From the NCBI RefSeq assembly GCF_019578655.1, contig NC_063262.1:19165582-19229581 (forward strand): DNA of 64,000 bases, written 5' to 3'. The DNA comes from Ricinus communis. Lineage: Eukaryota; Streptophyta; Magnoliopsida; Malpighiales; Euphorbiaceae. The position numbers and the translations under genes were made by a program. Numbering within the stretch: position 1 is the first letter of the stretch; each line of letters starts with the position of its first letter. The notes under the pieces were generated by a model that saw nothing but the letters and a program-made list of their open reading frames with translations, was not told where the DNA came from and made no database searches. Positions 1 through 11,800 of this stretch are shown here, piece after piece.

Positions 1-1
1 A

Positions 2-1098
2 TTAAAAAATATGTATTGGAGTGCAACTAAAAATTTTGGTGGCAAGTTTCAAGTGAACATAGGAGAGGATCAGTTTGTGGTTGATTTAAATATGCACATA
101 TGTACTTGTGGAGCATGGGAGATAACAAGCATTCCTTGTATGCATGCCTGTTCTAGCAATTATTGGATGAACCAGGATAGTACAACCTTTATGGACAAAT
201 ACTATAGTGTTAGAAACTTATATCGAAACCTACAAAAATACTCTTGAGCCACTAAATGGCAGAAAAATATGGCCACAAGCTGATGGACTTCCAATCAACC
301 CACCAAATTTAAAAAAATGCCTGGCAGACCCAAGAAGAACAGGAAGTATCACTGAAGAACCAAAGAATCCTAATAAGTTATCCAGATAAGGAATTCAAAT
401 GACTTGTGCAGTTTATGGAGGAGTTGGGCATAACAAAAGAAATTATAAGATGAAAAATGATCCATCTTTCAAGAGCACTCATAAACTACCAGTGAAGCGT
501 GATAGGCCACGAAAAGCAACTTTTGGAGTTGGATCTAGTGCAACTTTCCCAACAACTCAGTCTGATGTCCCTAGCTCAAGTAGACTAAGTCAATTTGCTG
601 GCACACCTTCAAATGAACCTCAATCCGACTTAACAACCAAAAATGGGTATCAAAGCAGGAAAAATGAAACTACATTAGTAAGTTATTTGAACACTTATAT
701 TTGGTTTACATTTGGACAGTGGGAAGCCCAATTTGTATTAACTATGGTTATACAAACAGGTTAACCAAGGTTTTGGAGTAAGAATCTTTGAAGATTTTGG
801 CAACATGTATTTGAGGATAATATAATATCTATATTTTTCTTTGTTATTTTTTTATGCCTAGTCTAAAGGAACAATTGTGTTTGATTTCTAGATGCCTGAA
901 TCAAGGAGAGTGAAATTCATTTCTGGTAAAAAGGTAGCAGCTAAGGCAGCATCAGCAAAGGTAGCAGCAAGTAAGGGAAAATCAATTCCCTCTTATGCCA
1001 AACCAACAATTTCAAGTTTAGCAAACAATAGAGGAGAAAGAGGAGGGGGTAGAGGAGGTAAAAATGGTGGAAGAGGTGCTATACCTGTTAGAACCTGA
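2..1098 (+). pseudogene. Mutator-like (MULE) transposase, C-terminal remnant
   Basis: The C-terminal part of a plant MuDR-type transposase enters from the left edge. Around 95-165 a SWIM zinc finger is visible (CTCGAWEITSIPCMHA, the CxCx(n)CxH pattern), which in MULE transposases follows the catalytic core and is thought to help bind DNA. Further on come the usual proline-containing stretch (about 245-340) and a zinc knuckle near 402-440, where CAVYGGVGHNKRNYK has lost two of its cysteines. At least two frame changes (about 207-250 and 389-399) break the reading frame. A basic, glycine/arginine-rich tail (892-1098) ends in a stop and looks like the last exon. The catalytic DDE part lies outside the window. 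This is a dead fragment; the family assignment is sure, the exon joins are not. Confidence 0.8.
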
Positions 1099-1535
1099 AA
1101 GAGTCAAGCAATTTGATTAGTTATTGCAATTGTGATTAAATGTAGAGCAGGACATTTTCTTTTGTAGGCAATATTGTGTCTGTTCTGTAGACAGACTTGT
1201 GCCTTTCTTTGTGGTAGTCTTTATACTATTTTTTTTGTAGGCAAACATTGCTTTTATTCTCACACTTATGATCATGTTTTGAAGGCAGATAATGCCTTTA
1301 CTTTCATCAGAAAATAGTCTTCTTAAACCATTTATTTTTATTTATGATTTATACTAGTACTATATATGTGCAAGGCATCCAACTTCAAGGTATATATTAT
1401 AGGTAAAAATACTTAATAATCATAAATAAACATTGTCATTTTTTCAACATTTTAGTTAAAATTACAATACAAATATTAACTTAAGCTAACTAGAGTCAGT
1501 TACATTTCATGCAGCATCATTTGTTTTCTACCATT

Positions 1536-1930
1536 TTAGCTATTACTCATAGCTATTACAACACCAATAACCACAATCATGAATAGTAGAATACAAAGCC
1601 TTCTCAAACCAATAGTTGACTTATGCCACATCATGATACTCTCCTATAGCCTATTTTTCTCAGAATTAAGCTCTAAATTCATTGCCCTCATATGCTAAAC
1701 CATCTTCACTAAATTGGAGTTATTTGAATTGAGCTCATCAATAGTTTTCTACAGCTTTTCATACTATTCCTTCTTTTCTCACAGTTAGATACTTTCTCAA
1801 CCATCATTTTCTCCATTACCTTCTTTACCTTCATTTTCTTTTCTAATGCATTCCTTTTAGCCTTCAAACTATTGATAACCTCTTTTTGATGGATTGGTAT
1901 GTTAGGATCAAGCCATCAAACTACTCATTG
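1536..1930 (-). pseudogene. coiled-coil plus C-terminal membrane anchor protein, remnant
   Basis: Read on the minus strand, a lysine/glutamate-rich stretch (SLKAKRNALEKKMKVKKVME, about 1730-1880) is followed, after a frame change, by MRAMNLELNSEKNRL, an in-frame TAG, and a hydrophobic anchor (LCILLFMIVVIGVVIAM) ending at a TAA at 1536-1538. The layout, a coil then a single tail membrane segment, matches plant GRF-type zinc-finger proteins, but no GRF finger can be seen, so that name is only a guess. It sits tail-to-tail with the MULE transposase remnant, and both may have belonged to one element. Stops and frame changes make it a pseudogene. Confidence 0.45.
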
Positions 1931-2279
1931 AGCTCGCATATGAATCATCAAACTACAAGAACAAAGAATGATTTAGTTTCGATAAACCTAATACAACACC
2001 ATTAGCTTCAAACTAGTAAAGAAATGTAATGCATGCATTGTTTTCTACTCATCGAGCTTGCATATAAAGTAAGAGAATAAGAACAAGTAGAGCTTTTTCT
2101 TGGAGTACTTGAGTTAGGCCGAATTGGGGATTAGGGTTAGAGATTGAAGAAACAAGAAGCTGCAGTTTCTGATGTAAAAAATGCAGCGTTCTAATTTAGC
2201 TTTAAAACGTACCGTTTCTACGTGTTTAACTTACGAGAGCTCTGGTAGCCACATGGGATAAACTTCACCAGAAATCTAA

Positions 2280-2395
2280 TTCATGTATCGATTTGCAAAA
2301 ATTGATAAGGTTGCGCATGACATTGTTAAAATTAAAAAAAATGTAATTAAATTGGTAAAAACGCCAAAGGTCGTGTATTTTTTGCAATTAAACCC
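2280..2395. repeat. probable MULE terminal region (right end of the 1-2395 element)
   Basis: An AT-rich stretch ends in AAAGGTCGTGTATTTTTTGC and then AATTAAACCC. A diverged copy of the same motif in the same orientation occurs at 18725-18754, also beside MULE-like sequence. Terminal regions of plant MULEs often look like this, but no opposite inverted copy is present to prove it. Confidence 0.35.
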
Positions 2396-2640
2396 TTTTT
2401 TAACTAATTGGATTAATTTAATTTAATTATAAATAATATTATTAATTTATTAGTATAAGTCTAATTATACTAGGAAAACTCATGTTAATTTATTTTCTTA
2501 TTTATTTATTTGGGTATAAAAATGTTAAATTTAACCTTGCATAATGTTTAGCTTTTCCATGAAGTATCGTGAATAAACTAAAATATATAAATATGAAAGA
2601 ACAACTACTTTCAACTTTCCCCTCTACACATACAAATTAA

Positions 2641-2910
2641 TCATCCCATATGCCCTTCACTAACATAATGCAACATCTCCATTACACCAATATCATCTTT
2701 TAAATCTTTAAACCCTTCACTGAAGTTCAATCCTAGGATTCTATATCCAAGTTTCTCATACAAATTATACCCTAACTTCTCAGCTTCATCACATAAATTA
2801 AAATATCCAAACCTGTCTACATCTAGTCCATGCTTGGCAGTAATTTTTCCACCAATATACCCATATTCACGACCAAATTCAAAAAACCTACCACCATGAT
2901 GAAAGTACAA
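2641..2910 (-). pseudogene. PB1-like N-terminal domain of a MULE transposase
   Basis: An 89-residue frame starts MYFHHGGRF and continues with a GYIGGK motif and DEAEKLGY. This is the pattern of the PB1-like domain found at the N terminus of many plant MULE-encoded proteins (HHGG, YxGGx, and a closing KELGY-like motif). It reads toward the left edge, opposite to the transposase tail at 2-1098, so it belongs to a different element or to an inverted one. The MULE core that should follow at lower coordinates is absent. The domain call is from motif resemblance only. Confidence 0.55.
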
Positions 2911-3163
2911 AGAGAATGTTTCCCTTCATAAACCAAGTAAAAAATAAATTAAAACTTTTACTCTCAATGCTCGAAACTCTAGCACATTTACTAATAAAAT
3001 ATTACAATATCCTTAACATTATGCAATTGAAGTCTTAACACTTCTACTAATAGAATAATACAGAAAAAAGAAAACATTTGGGACCACTAATAAAAAAATA
3101 GCATACATGTTCGCTATTATAGCTACAAAGGAAAAAGCTTGCGACCACATGAATAAAGATCAC
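2911..3163. other. non-coding stretch ending in target duplication ATCAC
   Basis: This AT-rich stretch has no gene; it is probably the upstream part of the PB1-like MULE. Bases 3159-3163 (ATCAC) are the left target-site duplication of the gypsy element, and the right copy is at 18289-18293. Confidence 0.6.
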
Positions 3164-5374
3164 TGTAATACCTAGAAATTTAAAAATAATAATAATAATA
3201 ATAATAACTCCATTTCTCTTTCCTTCTCTCCCCCCCTCCTTTCTTTCCTTCCCTCCCTTTCTCCCTCTTTCCCTTCCCTCTTTCTCCTCCTACGTTGATT
3301 TCCTCTTCTCCCTCGCCCACCTGCGTGCTGCCTAACTTGCCGCCACCGTCCAGCACCACTCCCCTCCTCCCACTGCGGCGCTGCTCTTCCCTCTTCATTT
3401 TTCTTCTGCTACCGACGCTAAAGCCTTCCCTCCCTGCCGAAATGAGCTCCTGGGACCTTTCCTTACCGTTGCTGACGCTAGATTCGGGTTCCTTACCCCC
3501 AAAAACCCCGGAACAAGTCTCCCCCACCGTGAAATCCTCGCCGACAGTTATGTTCTTCCTTGCTAGAGCTAAAACTTTCTGGCCCCGATCCGTTGCCTTC
3601 CTGTGGATGTCCAGCCAAACTCTCGTGTTTTCGGCTCCTCGCAACTCGAGCTTCGCGTAGGCGCTTCCGGATTCGAATTTCGACATCATTGGCAGGACCG
3701 GTTTCCGAACTCCGGTATTTTCGAGACGCGCGAAATATTAAAATTTCGGCTCAGTATAAATTTATTTAGACCCTATATTGTATTTTTAGAAAAATATTGT
3801 TGCTATTAATTATCAATTATGGATAATTTAAAATTTATTTATTTTAATTAATTGTGATTGTGGTGTGTTGCGGAGTCGTGAAAAATAATACAGTTTTGGT
3901 GGCCCGACTCCTATTAATTAATCATAGAATATTTGAAGTGTTTCTAGCAGGTTCTGGATCCGTTGTACGGGGGTATATATCCGTAATTTAGGAGAGGTTC
4001 TGCCGAATTTTTGACAAAATTCTTGAGTCTAAAATAATTTTAGGTAGTCTAATTTAGGGTCTAGGCCTACAAAAATTTAAGAATGTCTATTAACTGTGCG
4101 TTTTTGTGAATAGATAATCTGTTCATCCTGCCAGCTCCACCCGAGGTATAGGAGCGGACTGCGGAGCATGACAAAACTGTGTGTTAAAGTCATATAATTG
4201 TTGTATATTGGCATGTCTAGATGTAATGTGATATTTAATGATTAGTGTTTATGTATGATTATCATTATCATTATTATAAATAAACTTCATTTAATTAATA
4301 ATCATCACAAATAATACTAATACTATTATTAGTTAATTTGTCTCGGTATTTACGATATTTTTTAAATAATGTTATTTTAATACTATTATTATTAGCTCTA
4401 TAGATATTTTGCATATTTGCTTTACTAGATATTACTAAATTTTATTTCTCAGTATGATATTGAACAATTATGTCAGTCTATGAATATTCTATTATGGTTA
4501 CTATATATATGTTATGATCGTGACAATGGGATGAGGCTATAGTAGAACATGCCACCTGATGGGTTACATCAGAACCGCGCGCACGCCGATAATAATTAGA
4601 GACAAGTAACAAAGGCTATTTGTGGATTTTGCTCTGGTCGAGTATAACTCTCTAAGCTCTGAAAGCTTAACTGCCAGAGAAAAGTCCCTAGTCGAGCAAT
4701 GCTATCTGGACGCCAGCTTAGTTTGAAATCAAGTGTTCAGGCTGGAGGTAAGTATCTTGGTCGAGCTTCGTTCTCTAGGCGCTAGACCTATTGGAATAAG
4801 AGAGCCGAAAGGCTACTAGCATTTGAGGTTAGGGTTCTACTGAGCTACTCGTCCCATGAGTATTAAATATATTTTTCTTTCTAAATTATGGTATGACTCG
4901 TATTTTGATACACAATGACATGATATACTGAGTTAATGAATATTATTTAATTGAGGAGATTGCAATAGTTACACGATTATATGATTTTAACTCACTCTCG
5001 AAACTGACAGTCTCAACTTTATTTTTCAGGTGACAGTTAGAGTTTTTCACCATCCTACAATTTGACAGCCTGACTTCTTTCTTCATCGGGCTTATTATAA
5101 ATAATCTATACTTTCATATTTTTAGTTATTTTACATTCTAGACCTTTTGCAGTAGTATTTTTTATTTGTTATGATTATTCTGGTCCATAATGGACGTGAA
5201 ATGTTATCAAAGACCAGTTAGATTTATGTATGGCATATCATACATTATTAATATTTATATTGTTGTAAGCATTTTATTGAATTATCGATTAGTAAGGCTT
5301 ACTGTGGGATTTGGTGGCCTTAAGCCTACCCATTTTCTAGTGCCGGTCACGAGCCCATAGATCAAGTCGTGACA
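3164..5374 (+). repeat. 5' LTR of the gypsy element
   Basis: The LTR is 2211 bp, starts TGTAATACC and ends GTCGTGACA. Near the start it has an AAT microsatellite, then a C/T-rich GC island (about 3210-3700), then an AT-rich middle. At 4630-4800 are degenerate repeats of the kind CCCTAGTCGAGCNNNGCTCTCTGG. The 3' LTR matches it from 13293. The last 1.5 kb or so also matches the solo LTRs at 7185, 15091 and 28461, whereas the first 650 bp or so does not. Confidence 0.93.
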
Positions 5375-5378
5375 AAGT

Positions 5379-5390
5379 TGGTATCAGAGC
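5379..5390 (+). promoter_or_regulatory. primer-binding site, initiator tRNA-Met type
   Basis: TGGTATCAGAGC lies 4 bp after the LTR end. It is the standard plant LTR-retrotransposon site complementary to the 3' end of initiator tRNA-Met. Confidence 0.93.
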
Positions 5391-5549
5391 CTAGGTTTAG
5401 TTTTCCTTCGACCTAGGTTAGTTTCCTTAACTACTGCGAAGTTAGGAAATCGAGTCTGTCCTTGCGTGTTTCGTTGATTCTAATATATATGTTGTATGTT
5501 AGAGAGTCTATTGGGTTTGATAACTTGCTATTTATTTTCAGCCCTTGCC

Positions 5550-6720
5550 ATGCCGAGAACTCGAGCGACTGCAGCTGTAGCATCGGCCCAAGAAGGCCAA
5601 GATGAGTTTTTTGCTCTGATGGCCCCACCAGGCCCAGCCTGTGATACCAGGAGGCAAGGTAGGCCTCGAGCAGTAGCCCAACCAGATCAAGGCGAGACTC
5701 AGGAGGCACACGGTGCTGGTGAATTCCTAGTGGAAGCATTTGTAGCTGATATAACTGGGCTGCAGAGGGCCTTAGAGCAGTTATTGGCTTTTCAGCAGCA
5801 GCAGGCTGCCTAGGGCTTAGGAAGTCATGGTAGTAGGTCCGGTATCAGGAATCTGGACAAGGTTCCCATGTCTGAGTACCCTTGGAATTTGATGGGACAT
5901 CTAAGGACCCTTTGAACTTTCTAGACAAGGTCGAGAAAAGGGCATCCGACTTGCACTGTTCTGATAGGAGGACCATCAAGATGTCCGGATTTTCCTTGAA
6001 GGGGATAGCATCTTAGTGGTTCAGAGATTATATCTGCCCCTTTTTGGATGAATTATCGTGAAGGCAGTACAAATGCAAGTTTGAGGAGTATTTCATCCCT
6101 TTTAGCGTGAGGCAGAAGTACTGAGAGAGATTTGAAAGGCTGATTAAGGGAGACCTGTCAGTGGCAAAATATACCAGACAGTTTATACAGCTGAGTAGGT
6201 ATGTGCCCTATGTTGTAGGGACCGAGGAGCAGAAGAACATCAAGTATATTTCAGGACTCAGTCCAGAGTTTGTCTCCTTGGTTCAGTCTAGAAGGAGCAG
6301 CTTCTTAGAAGTGACTGACATGGTCAGACAGATAGAGATGACCTTGCGAGGATTTGGCTAGGGGACTGACGATGGTAGGAAAAAGAATACCAGGATTAAG
6401 GGTCAGTCCAGTGCGCAGCCAGTTATGTCGTACTATGGTAGTGGAGACTACTCTAAAGGTTCCGACCAGTAGGCCAAGCAGAGAAGCTACCGTACCCATA
6501 AGGGTAGGCACAATCGGAAGGGTAGTAGAGGGTTCACACCAGGACAAGGCTTCAGTGGTAGTGGGCAGAGTTCAGGCTACAGCAGCTTTAGTTCTAGAGC
6601 CAGCACCTATCAGATGTGCAACAGGTCACATCAAGGACCGTGCCTAGCTTCTAGCGGAGCCTGTTTCAGGTGTGGCGAGATAGGTCATATCGCTCGAGCA
6701 TGCACTTGCTACTTCAGCCA
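5550..6720 (+). pseudogene. gag of the gypsy element (broken)
   Basis: The likely start is the ATG at 5550 (MPRTRATAAV). The first 88 codons are open, then stops and frame shifts break the capsid region. A recognisable capsid piece lies at 6161-6361 (YTRQFIQLSRYVPY and ISGLSPEF). The nucleocapsid zinc knuckle CFRCGEIGHIARAC is intact at 6662-6703 (CX2CX4HX4C, binds the RNA genome). Gag forms the virus-like particle. At least four in-frame stops before the knuckle make this copy non-functional. Confidence 0.85.
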
Positions 6721-7184
6721 GCCAACTTTTCCTCAGGGCTCATCTGCCAATGCGACCGAGCCAGCTTTTCCTGCAGCTTCGGGATATTTTACGGGTGGAT
6801 CTGAGTTTGTCGGTCAGCAGGGCCGTGGTTTTGGAGGTAGATTTATGGGAGGCCGATCTGGGAGCAGATTTCAAAGTCAAGCTTCAGGCTCTCGGCAGTT
6901 AGGCCGTGGGCAAGCGAGAGTGTTCACCCTCACTCCTCAGGATGTGCGAGCCTCTAATGGTGTGGTGTCAGGTATTATTCCTATCTACTATTCTAAAGCT
7001 AGAGTTTTATTAGACCCTGGGGCTACCCATTCTTTTGTGTCGCCTAGTTTTTCCTTAAGATTGGATGTCCAGCCCGTTAGACTTCAAGTTCAATGTCGAT
7101 CACTACGCCATTAAGTGATGCCTTAGAGACCGATGTTGTGTTTCCGTCGTATCCGGTGTCAGTTGAGGGTCGAGATTTGGTTCT
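6721..7184 (+). pseudogene. retroviral-type aspartic protease, 5' part
   Basis: After the zinc knuckle and a Ser/Gly-rich linker comes the protease core ARVLLDPGATHSF. The catalytic aspartate codon is at 7013-7015. The usual motif in this family is D[ST]GATHSF, so the residue after the Asp is changed to Pro, which would probably impair the enzyme. The domain is cut at 7184 by the solo LTR at 7185-10104 and resumes at 10110. Confidence 0.8.
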
Positions 7185-10104
7185 TGTAATACCCAAATTT
7201 TTTTTTAATAAAGATAATATTAATAATGATTAATAAATTAATTTTATTTAAATTAATTTAATTATATTTTTATTCGGTTTAATTGGAATGATTTAAACGC
7301 AATTTTAAAATTTGATATTAGACAAATAAAGGAGTTATTTTTATACCCAATTAGTTTGATTTTTAAGGAGTTAATTAAGTAAATTATTTGAGAAATAAAT
7401 TATATTTTTGGTCATTCCAAATTTTCTCCAAATATATATGTATAAATAAAATTATATATTGGAAGAATTTGTAAAGGATGTTTTTATAAAAGATATTCCT
7501 TAGGGAAATTGGTATTTTAATTAGCTAGTGGTATTTAATTTTAAGTTGGAAAATATTTAGCAAATTGGTTATTTAATTTAATTGTGTGTTAGAACTAAAT
7601 TGAAAATTTATTTTGGAATGAGGATTAAAAGTATAATTTTATTTTTATGGGGGTTTAATGAAAATTTGTATGTTTGGTATTTTTATAAATAAATATGTCG
7701 ACAAGGGTATATATGTAATTGTGTATTTTTAATAATTCTAATTTGGCCCAAATCAATTAGTTGAGGGTTTAATTGAAAGACTAAAGAAAAGTTTAGGGGT
7801 TAATTAGAAATTTTACGGGGCGAAATTGTTATAATTAAAAAACCTGAGGGACCAAAAGGTAAGAAAGAAAAATTTGAGGGACCAAAAGTCGATATGGAAG
7901 GAAAGAAAGAAGAAAAGAAAGAAGGAAGAAGGAAGAGGGAGAAGAAGTCGTCGGGGGAGAGAGAAGGAGGCGTGGCAGTGACGACGTCATTGTCGGAGTG
8001 GCAAAGCCGTAGAAGTCTTCTTGGCAGTCCAATGGCGGCGACGTTAAAAGTAACGGAAAAAAAAAGAGGGAGCGTTGTGGCTGTCGGCGCCGTTCTGGCC
8101 ATTTCTGGCGTCCTCTAGCAGCGAGGTCGGTCTTGTTTTGACCAATGAGATGAGGGCTTCTTTTTGGTGGCGGCAGCGTCGGCTTTGGTGGCCGGAGGAG
8201 GGACTTCCGGTGAGGCAGGTGGCAGCCGCGTTTTCTGGCTTTTTCGGTAAGCTTCGGCGGAGGATGGATGATCAGAGGACATATCCCGATTCTCCTCAGC
8301 TCAAGCTTCGCAATGGCACCGATTTAGTGGCGATCGGACTCCGTTTGCAAATCAACGGCCGAGATCATCCGCAAATCTCTCCGGATGATCAGGGGTCGGA
8401 TTAGAAAATCAGAAGTGAGGATCGTCATCAGCGCGTTGTTTCGAGTCCAATGGTGTGTTCAAATCGTCGATCGGACTCCGGCAGCTGGAGGCGAGTCGAC
8501 CGAGTGATCAAGCGTTTCGGTAATTTTCTTTGGCCATTGATTTAAGAATTCTTTGATTTAATTTATGCTTATTGATTTGTGTTGAGTATTAGATGATATT
8601 TGTGAGTCAAAAATAATAGTTTGTCGGTCTGCCTGTCGTAGTCGTGAATTGTGTTGTGTGGGGAAGTCAGAAAGAATAGTGAAGTCTTGGGGACACGACT
8701 CCCGTTGTATTAATTGTTGAATATTTGAAGTGTTTTTCTAGCAGGTCCTGGACCCGTTTTACGGGGGTAAACGTCAGTGTTTTAAGGGAAGTTCTGCTGA
8801 ATTTTCGGTAGAATTTATCCGAGTCGAGATTCTTAGATAGTCAGTCCTAGGAATCTAGACCCAAGGTTAATGGTTAATTGTTTCAGCGTTTTGATAAATT
8901 GTTTTCCGTGATTAGATAATCCGTTTGTTAGGTTCGCTCCAACTGAGGCACCAGAGCAGAGCTAGGAGGTCGCCAAAGCTGTGAGTTAAAGTCATATATC
9001 TGCTCACGTGTGTCATGTAAATATTTTATATGATATCTCTGATTTAATGATTAATATATTTGGCTAATTGGTTATGTACTGTTCATGCATGCTTCATTTT
9101 TCGCATTACAATTTTTATTGATTTTGTGTTGACATGGGATGGGATCACAATAGAACATTTTGGTTTGATAAGTGTACCGGTGTAAATCCGAGAGGGATGG
9201 AAAAAGGGTAAATGGGTAAATTTAAAAAGGAAGGTTTAGGATTTTCCCTGGTCGAGCACCGCTTTCTAGGCTTAGTAAAGTGTGGTTGCCGGAGTAAAGG
9301 TCCCTGGTCGAGCATTGCTCTCTGGGCGTCGGCTTATTTGGAAATCTAAGTGACCAGACTGGAGGTAAGGTCCCTAGTAGAGCTTTGCTCTCTGAGCGCC
9401 AGTCTTATTAGAATAAGATAGCTGAAAGGCTAAGGCAGATAGTGAACATTAAGTGACTGGACTGAGTTAAGGACCCTCGTCGAGCTTTGCTCTCTAGGCG
9501 CCAGTCCTATCGGAATGAGATTAGTTGAGATGTTAGAGTTGAGATTAGCCAAGATGTGGGATTAAGGTTCTACTGGAGTACTCCATCCCGTAGCTTGTGA
9601 AAATTAGTTTGTTTAATTTAAGCATGGCATGACACATATGTTTTTACATGACTTAATGCTTATTTTAAATTAAATAAATGTATGATCGAAGTATATACAA
9701 ATGTTTTTGGATATATGATTTTAACTCACTCTCGAGAGTGACAGTCTCAATTTTACTATTTTTTAGATCCATGAATGTTAGTCTTCCCGCGACCCTTATC
9801 TAGTAACCCGACTCCTTTATCATCGAGTGATGTATTTGATTTGGTATGTTAATTTGTAAACTCTTATATTCTCCATAGTAGAAATAGTAGGTGTCTCAGT
9901 TGTAATTTTTTGTAGTTTCGGGTCTCGTCTAATTCTTCTGGCAGACTGATATGTAAAATGTAACTGTTAAGGTAATTGTGGTATCAATAATATTATATGA
10001 GATTTATTTAAGTCAGTGAATGTCAGGCTTACTACAGGATTCGGTGGCCTTATGCCTACCCATTCCCTAGTGCCGGTCATGAGCCCACAGATGGGGTCGT
10101 GACA
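7185..10104 (+). mobile_element. solo LTR (copy A) nested in the protease region
   Basis: A 2920-bp sequence starts TGTAATACCC and ends GTCGTGACA, with GTTCT duplicated on both sides (7180-7184 and 10105-10109). There is no internal domain, so this is a solo LTR left by LTR-LTR recombination. It carries an AT-rich first part, a GC-rich island (about 7900-8520), the TTAACTCACTCTCGAGA motif near 9720 and CGAGC..GCTCTCT repeats at 9245-9515. It is of the same family as copies B (15091) and C (28461). Confidence 0.93.
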
Positions 10105-10109
10105 GTTCT

Positions 10110-10476
10110 AATCTAATTATGTTGGACGTAATAGATTTCGACGTAATTTTGGGAATGACTTGGTTGGCTGTGCATTTTTCCATGTTAGACTGCCGGGAGA
10201 AGCAAGTAGCTTTTTGAACCCCCAGAGACTAAGAGTTCCATTTTAAAGGCGAGCAGGTACCTACTTCATTGAATCTCGTGTCAGCTATTGCAGCTAGGCG
10301 GATGTTTTGCTGTGGATGTTAGGGATATTTAGCTTCGGTCAAGGATACTTCAGCAGGAAGAGTAGCGTTGAGGACGTTCAGGTGGTTTGCGAGTTTCCTG
10401 ATGTATTTCTAGAAGAGCTACCAGTTGCATCGGCATGGTACCGGGTACAACACCTATTTTCTTGCCGCCCTACTGA
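10110..10476 (+). pseudogene. protease 3' part and linker to RT
   Basis: DVIDFDVILGMTWL (from about 10129) is the protease C-terminal motif with the ILGMDWL-like hallmark. It continues the domain interrupted at 7184. The linker VCEFPDVFLEELP (near 10387) is the usual lead-in to gypsy RT. Stops and frame changes are present. Confidence 0.8.
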
Positions 10477-11096
10477 ATGGCACCAGCCGAGTTAAAAGAG
10501 TTAAAGGAGCAGTTACATGACCTCCTAGATAAGGATTTTATTAGACCTAGTACGTCTCCATTGGGTGCTCCTGTTATGTTCGTGAAGAAGAAGGATGGTA
10601 CTTTGCGCCTCTATATTGATTATCGGCAACTAAATAAGGCGACGATTCATAAACGGTATCCACTTCATCGCATCGATGATCTATTCGATCAGCTTCAAGG
10701 AGCCGCATGCTTCTCTAAGATTGATTTGCGACTGAGGTATCACCAGTTGAGGATGTATGAGGAAAACATGTCGAAGATGGTGTTCATGATGCATTGTGGC
10801 CGTTATGAGTTCCTGGTAATGTTGTTTGGACTCACTAATGCTCCTGCAGCCTTCATGGATCTGATGAATCGAGTGTTCAAGCAGTTTCTAGATCGTTTTA
10901 TCATCGTATTCATTGATGATATCTTGGTGTACTCCATAAGTGAAGAGGAGCACGCATGGCATCTGAGGATGGTACTTTAGACGTTGAGAGAGCATCAGGT
11001 GTATGCTAAGTTCTCCAAGTGCGAGTTTTGGTTAGAAAGCGTTGCCTTTCTAGGACACGTTGTGTCTAGAGAGAGTATCCAAGTGGACCCTAAGAA
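10477..11096 (+). pseudogene. reverse transcriptase domain
   Basis: The RT fingers and palm are well preserved: [39 protein letters not shown], and the catalytic FIDDILVYS with both aspartates kept (10915-10920). The frame is open from 10477 to the TAG at 10978-10980, then continues in frame through [17 protein letters not shown] to a second stop at 11097. A change from FGLCNAP- or FGLTNAP-like to FGLTNAP is normal for the family. The enzyme copies element RNA into DNA in the particle. The stops prevent a full polyprotein. Confidence 0.92.
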
Positions 11097-11800
11097 GTGA
11101 AGGTAGTGACTGACTGGCTGAGACTGACCATGGTGACTGAGGTGCATAGCTTTCTGGGATTAGTAGGCTACTACCGTCGATTCAGGCAGGACTTTTCAAG
11201 GATAGCAACACCTTTGACTAAGCTGACTCAAAAGAACGTCAGCTTCCAGTGGACTCACACGTGTGAAAGAAGTTTTCAGAAGCTGAAAGACTGTTTGACT
11301 TCAGCTCCAGTGCTAACCTTACCCTTTGGGACTGGTGGATTTACGGTGTACTGTGACACTTCCAGAGTGGGTTTGGGTTGCGTCCTGATGTAAAATGGTA
11401 AGGTAGTGGCTTATGCATCCAGGCAATTGAAGAAGCATGAACAAAATTACCCTACCTATGATTTAGAGATGGCAGCAGTAATTTTTACTTTAAAGATTTG
11501 GAGGCACTATCTTTATGGTGAGACGTGCGAGATATATACGGATCATAAAAGCTTAAAGTATATTTTTCAACAAAAGGAATTGAATCTGAGACAGAGGAGA
11601 TGGTTGGAGCTTTTAAAAGTTTATAATTGTAATATTCTCTACCATTCAGGTAAAGCGAATGTTGTGGTAGATGCCTTAAGCAGGAAGTCGGTAGATAGTT
11701 TTGCTCATATCAGTGCAGAAGACCCAAAACTAGAGAGTTGCACGAACTGTACGACCAAGGGCTACAGATGGAGGTATTTGAATCGGGAGCATTATTAGCA
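11097..11800 (+). pseudogene. RT connection and RNase H domain
   Basis: FLGLVGYYRRF starts the thumb/connection. The RNase H part follows: FTVYCDTSRVGLGCVL (first catalytic Asp), [19 protein letters not shown] (Glu), [11 protein letters not shown] (Asp) and the closing [10 protein letters not shown]. One TAA at about 11391-11393 interrupts the frame just after GLGCVLM. RNase H removes the RNA strand after first-strand synthesis. Confidence 0.9.

Noticed and set aside
3180..3689. 169-codon minus-strand frame rich in Gly/Glu/Arg in the 5' LTR
   Set aside because: It is the antisense of the C/T-rich LTR island; its biased composition and position within an LTR explain it.
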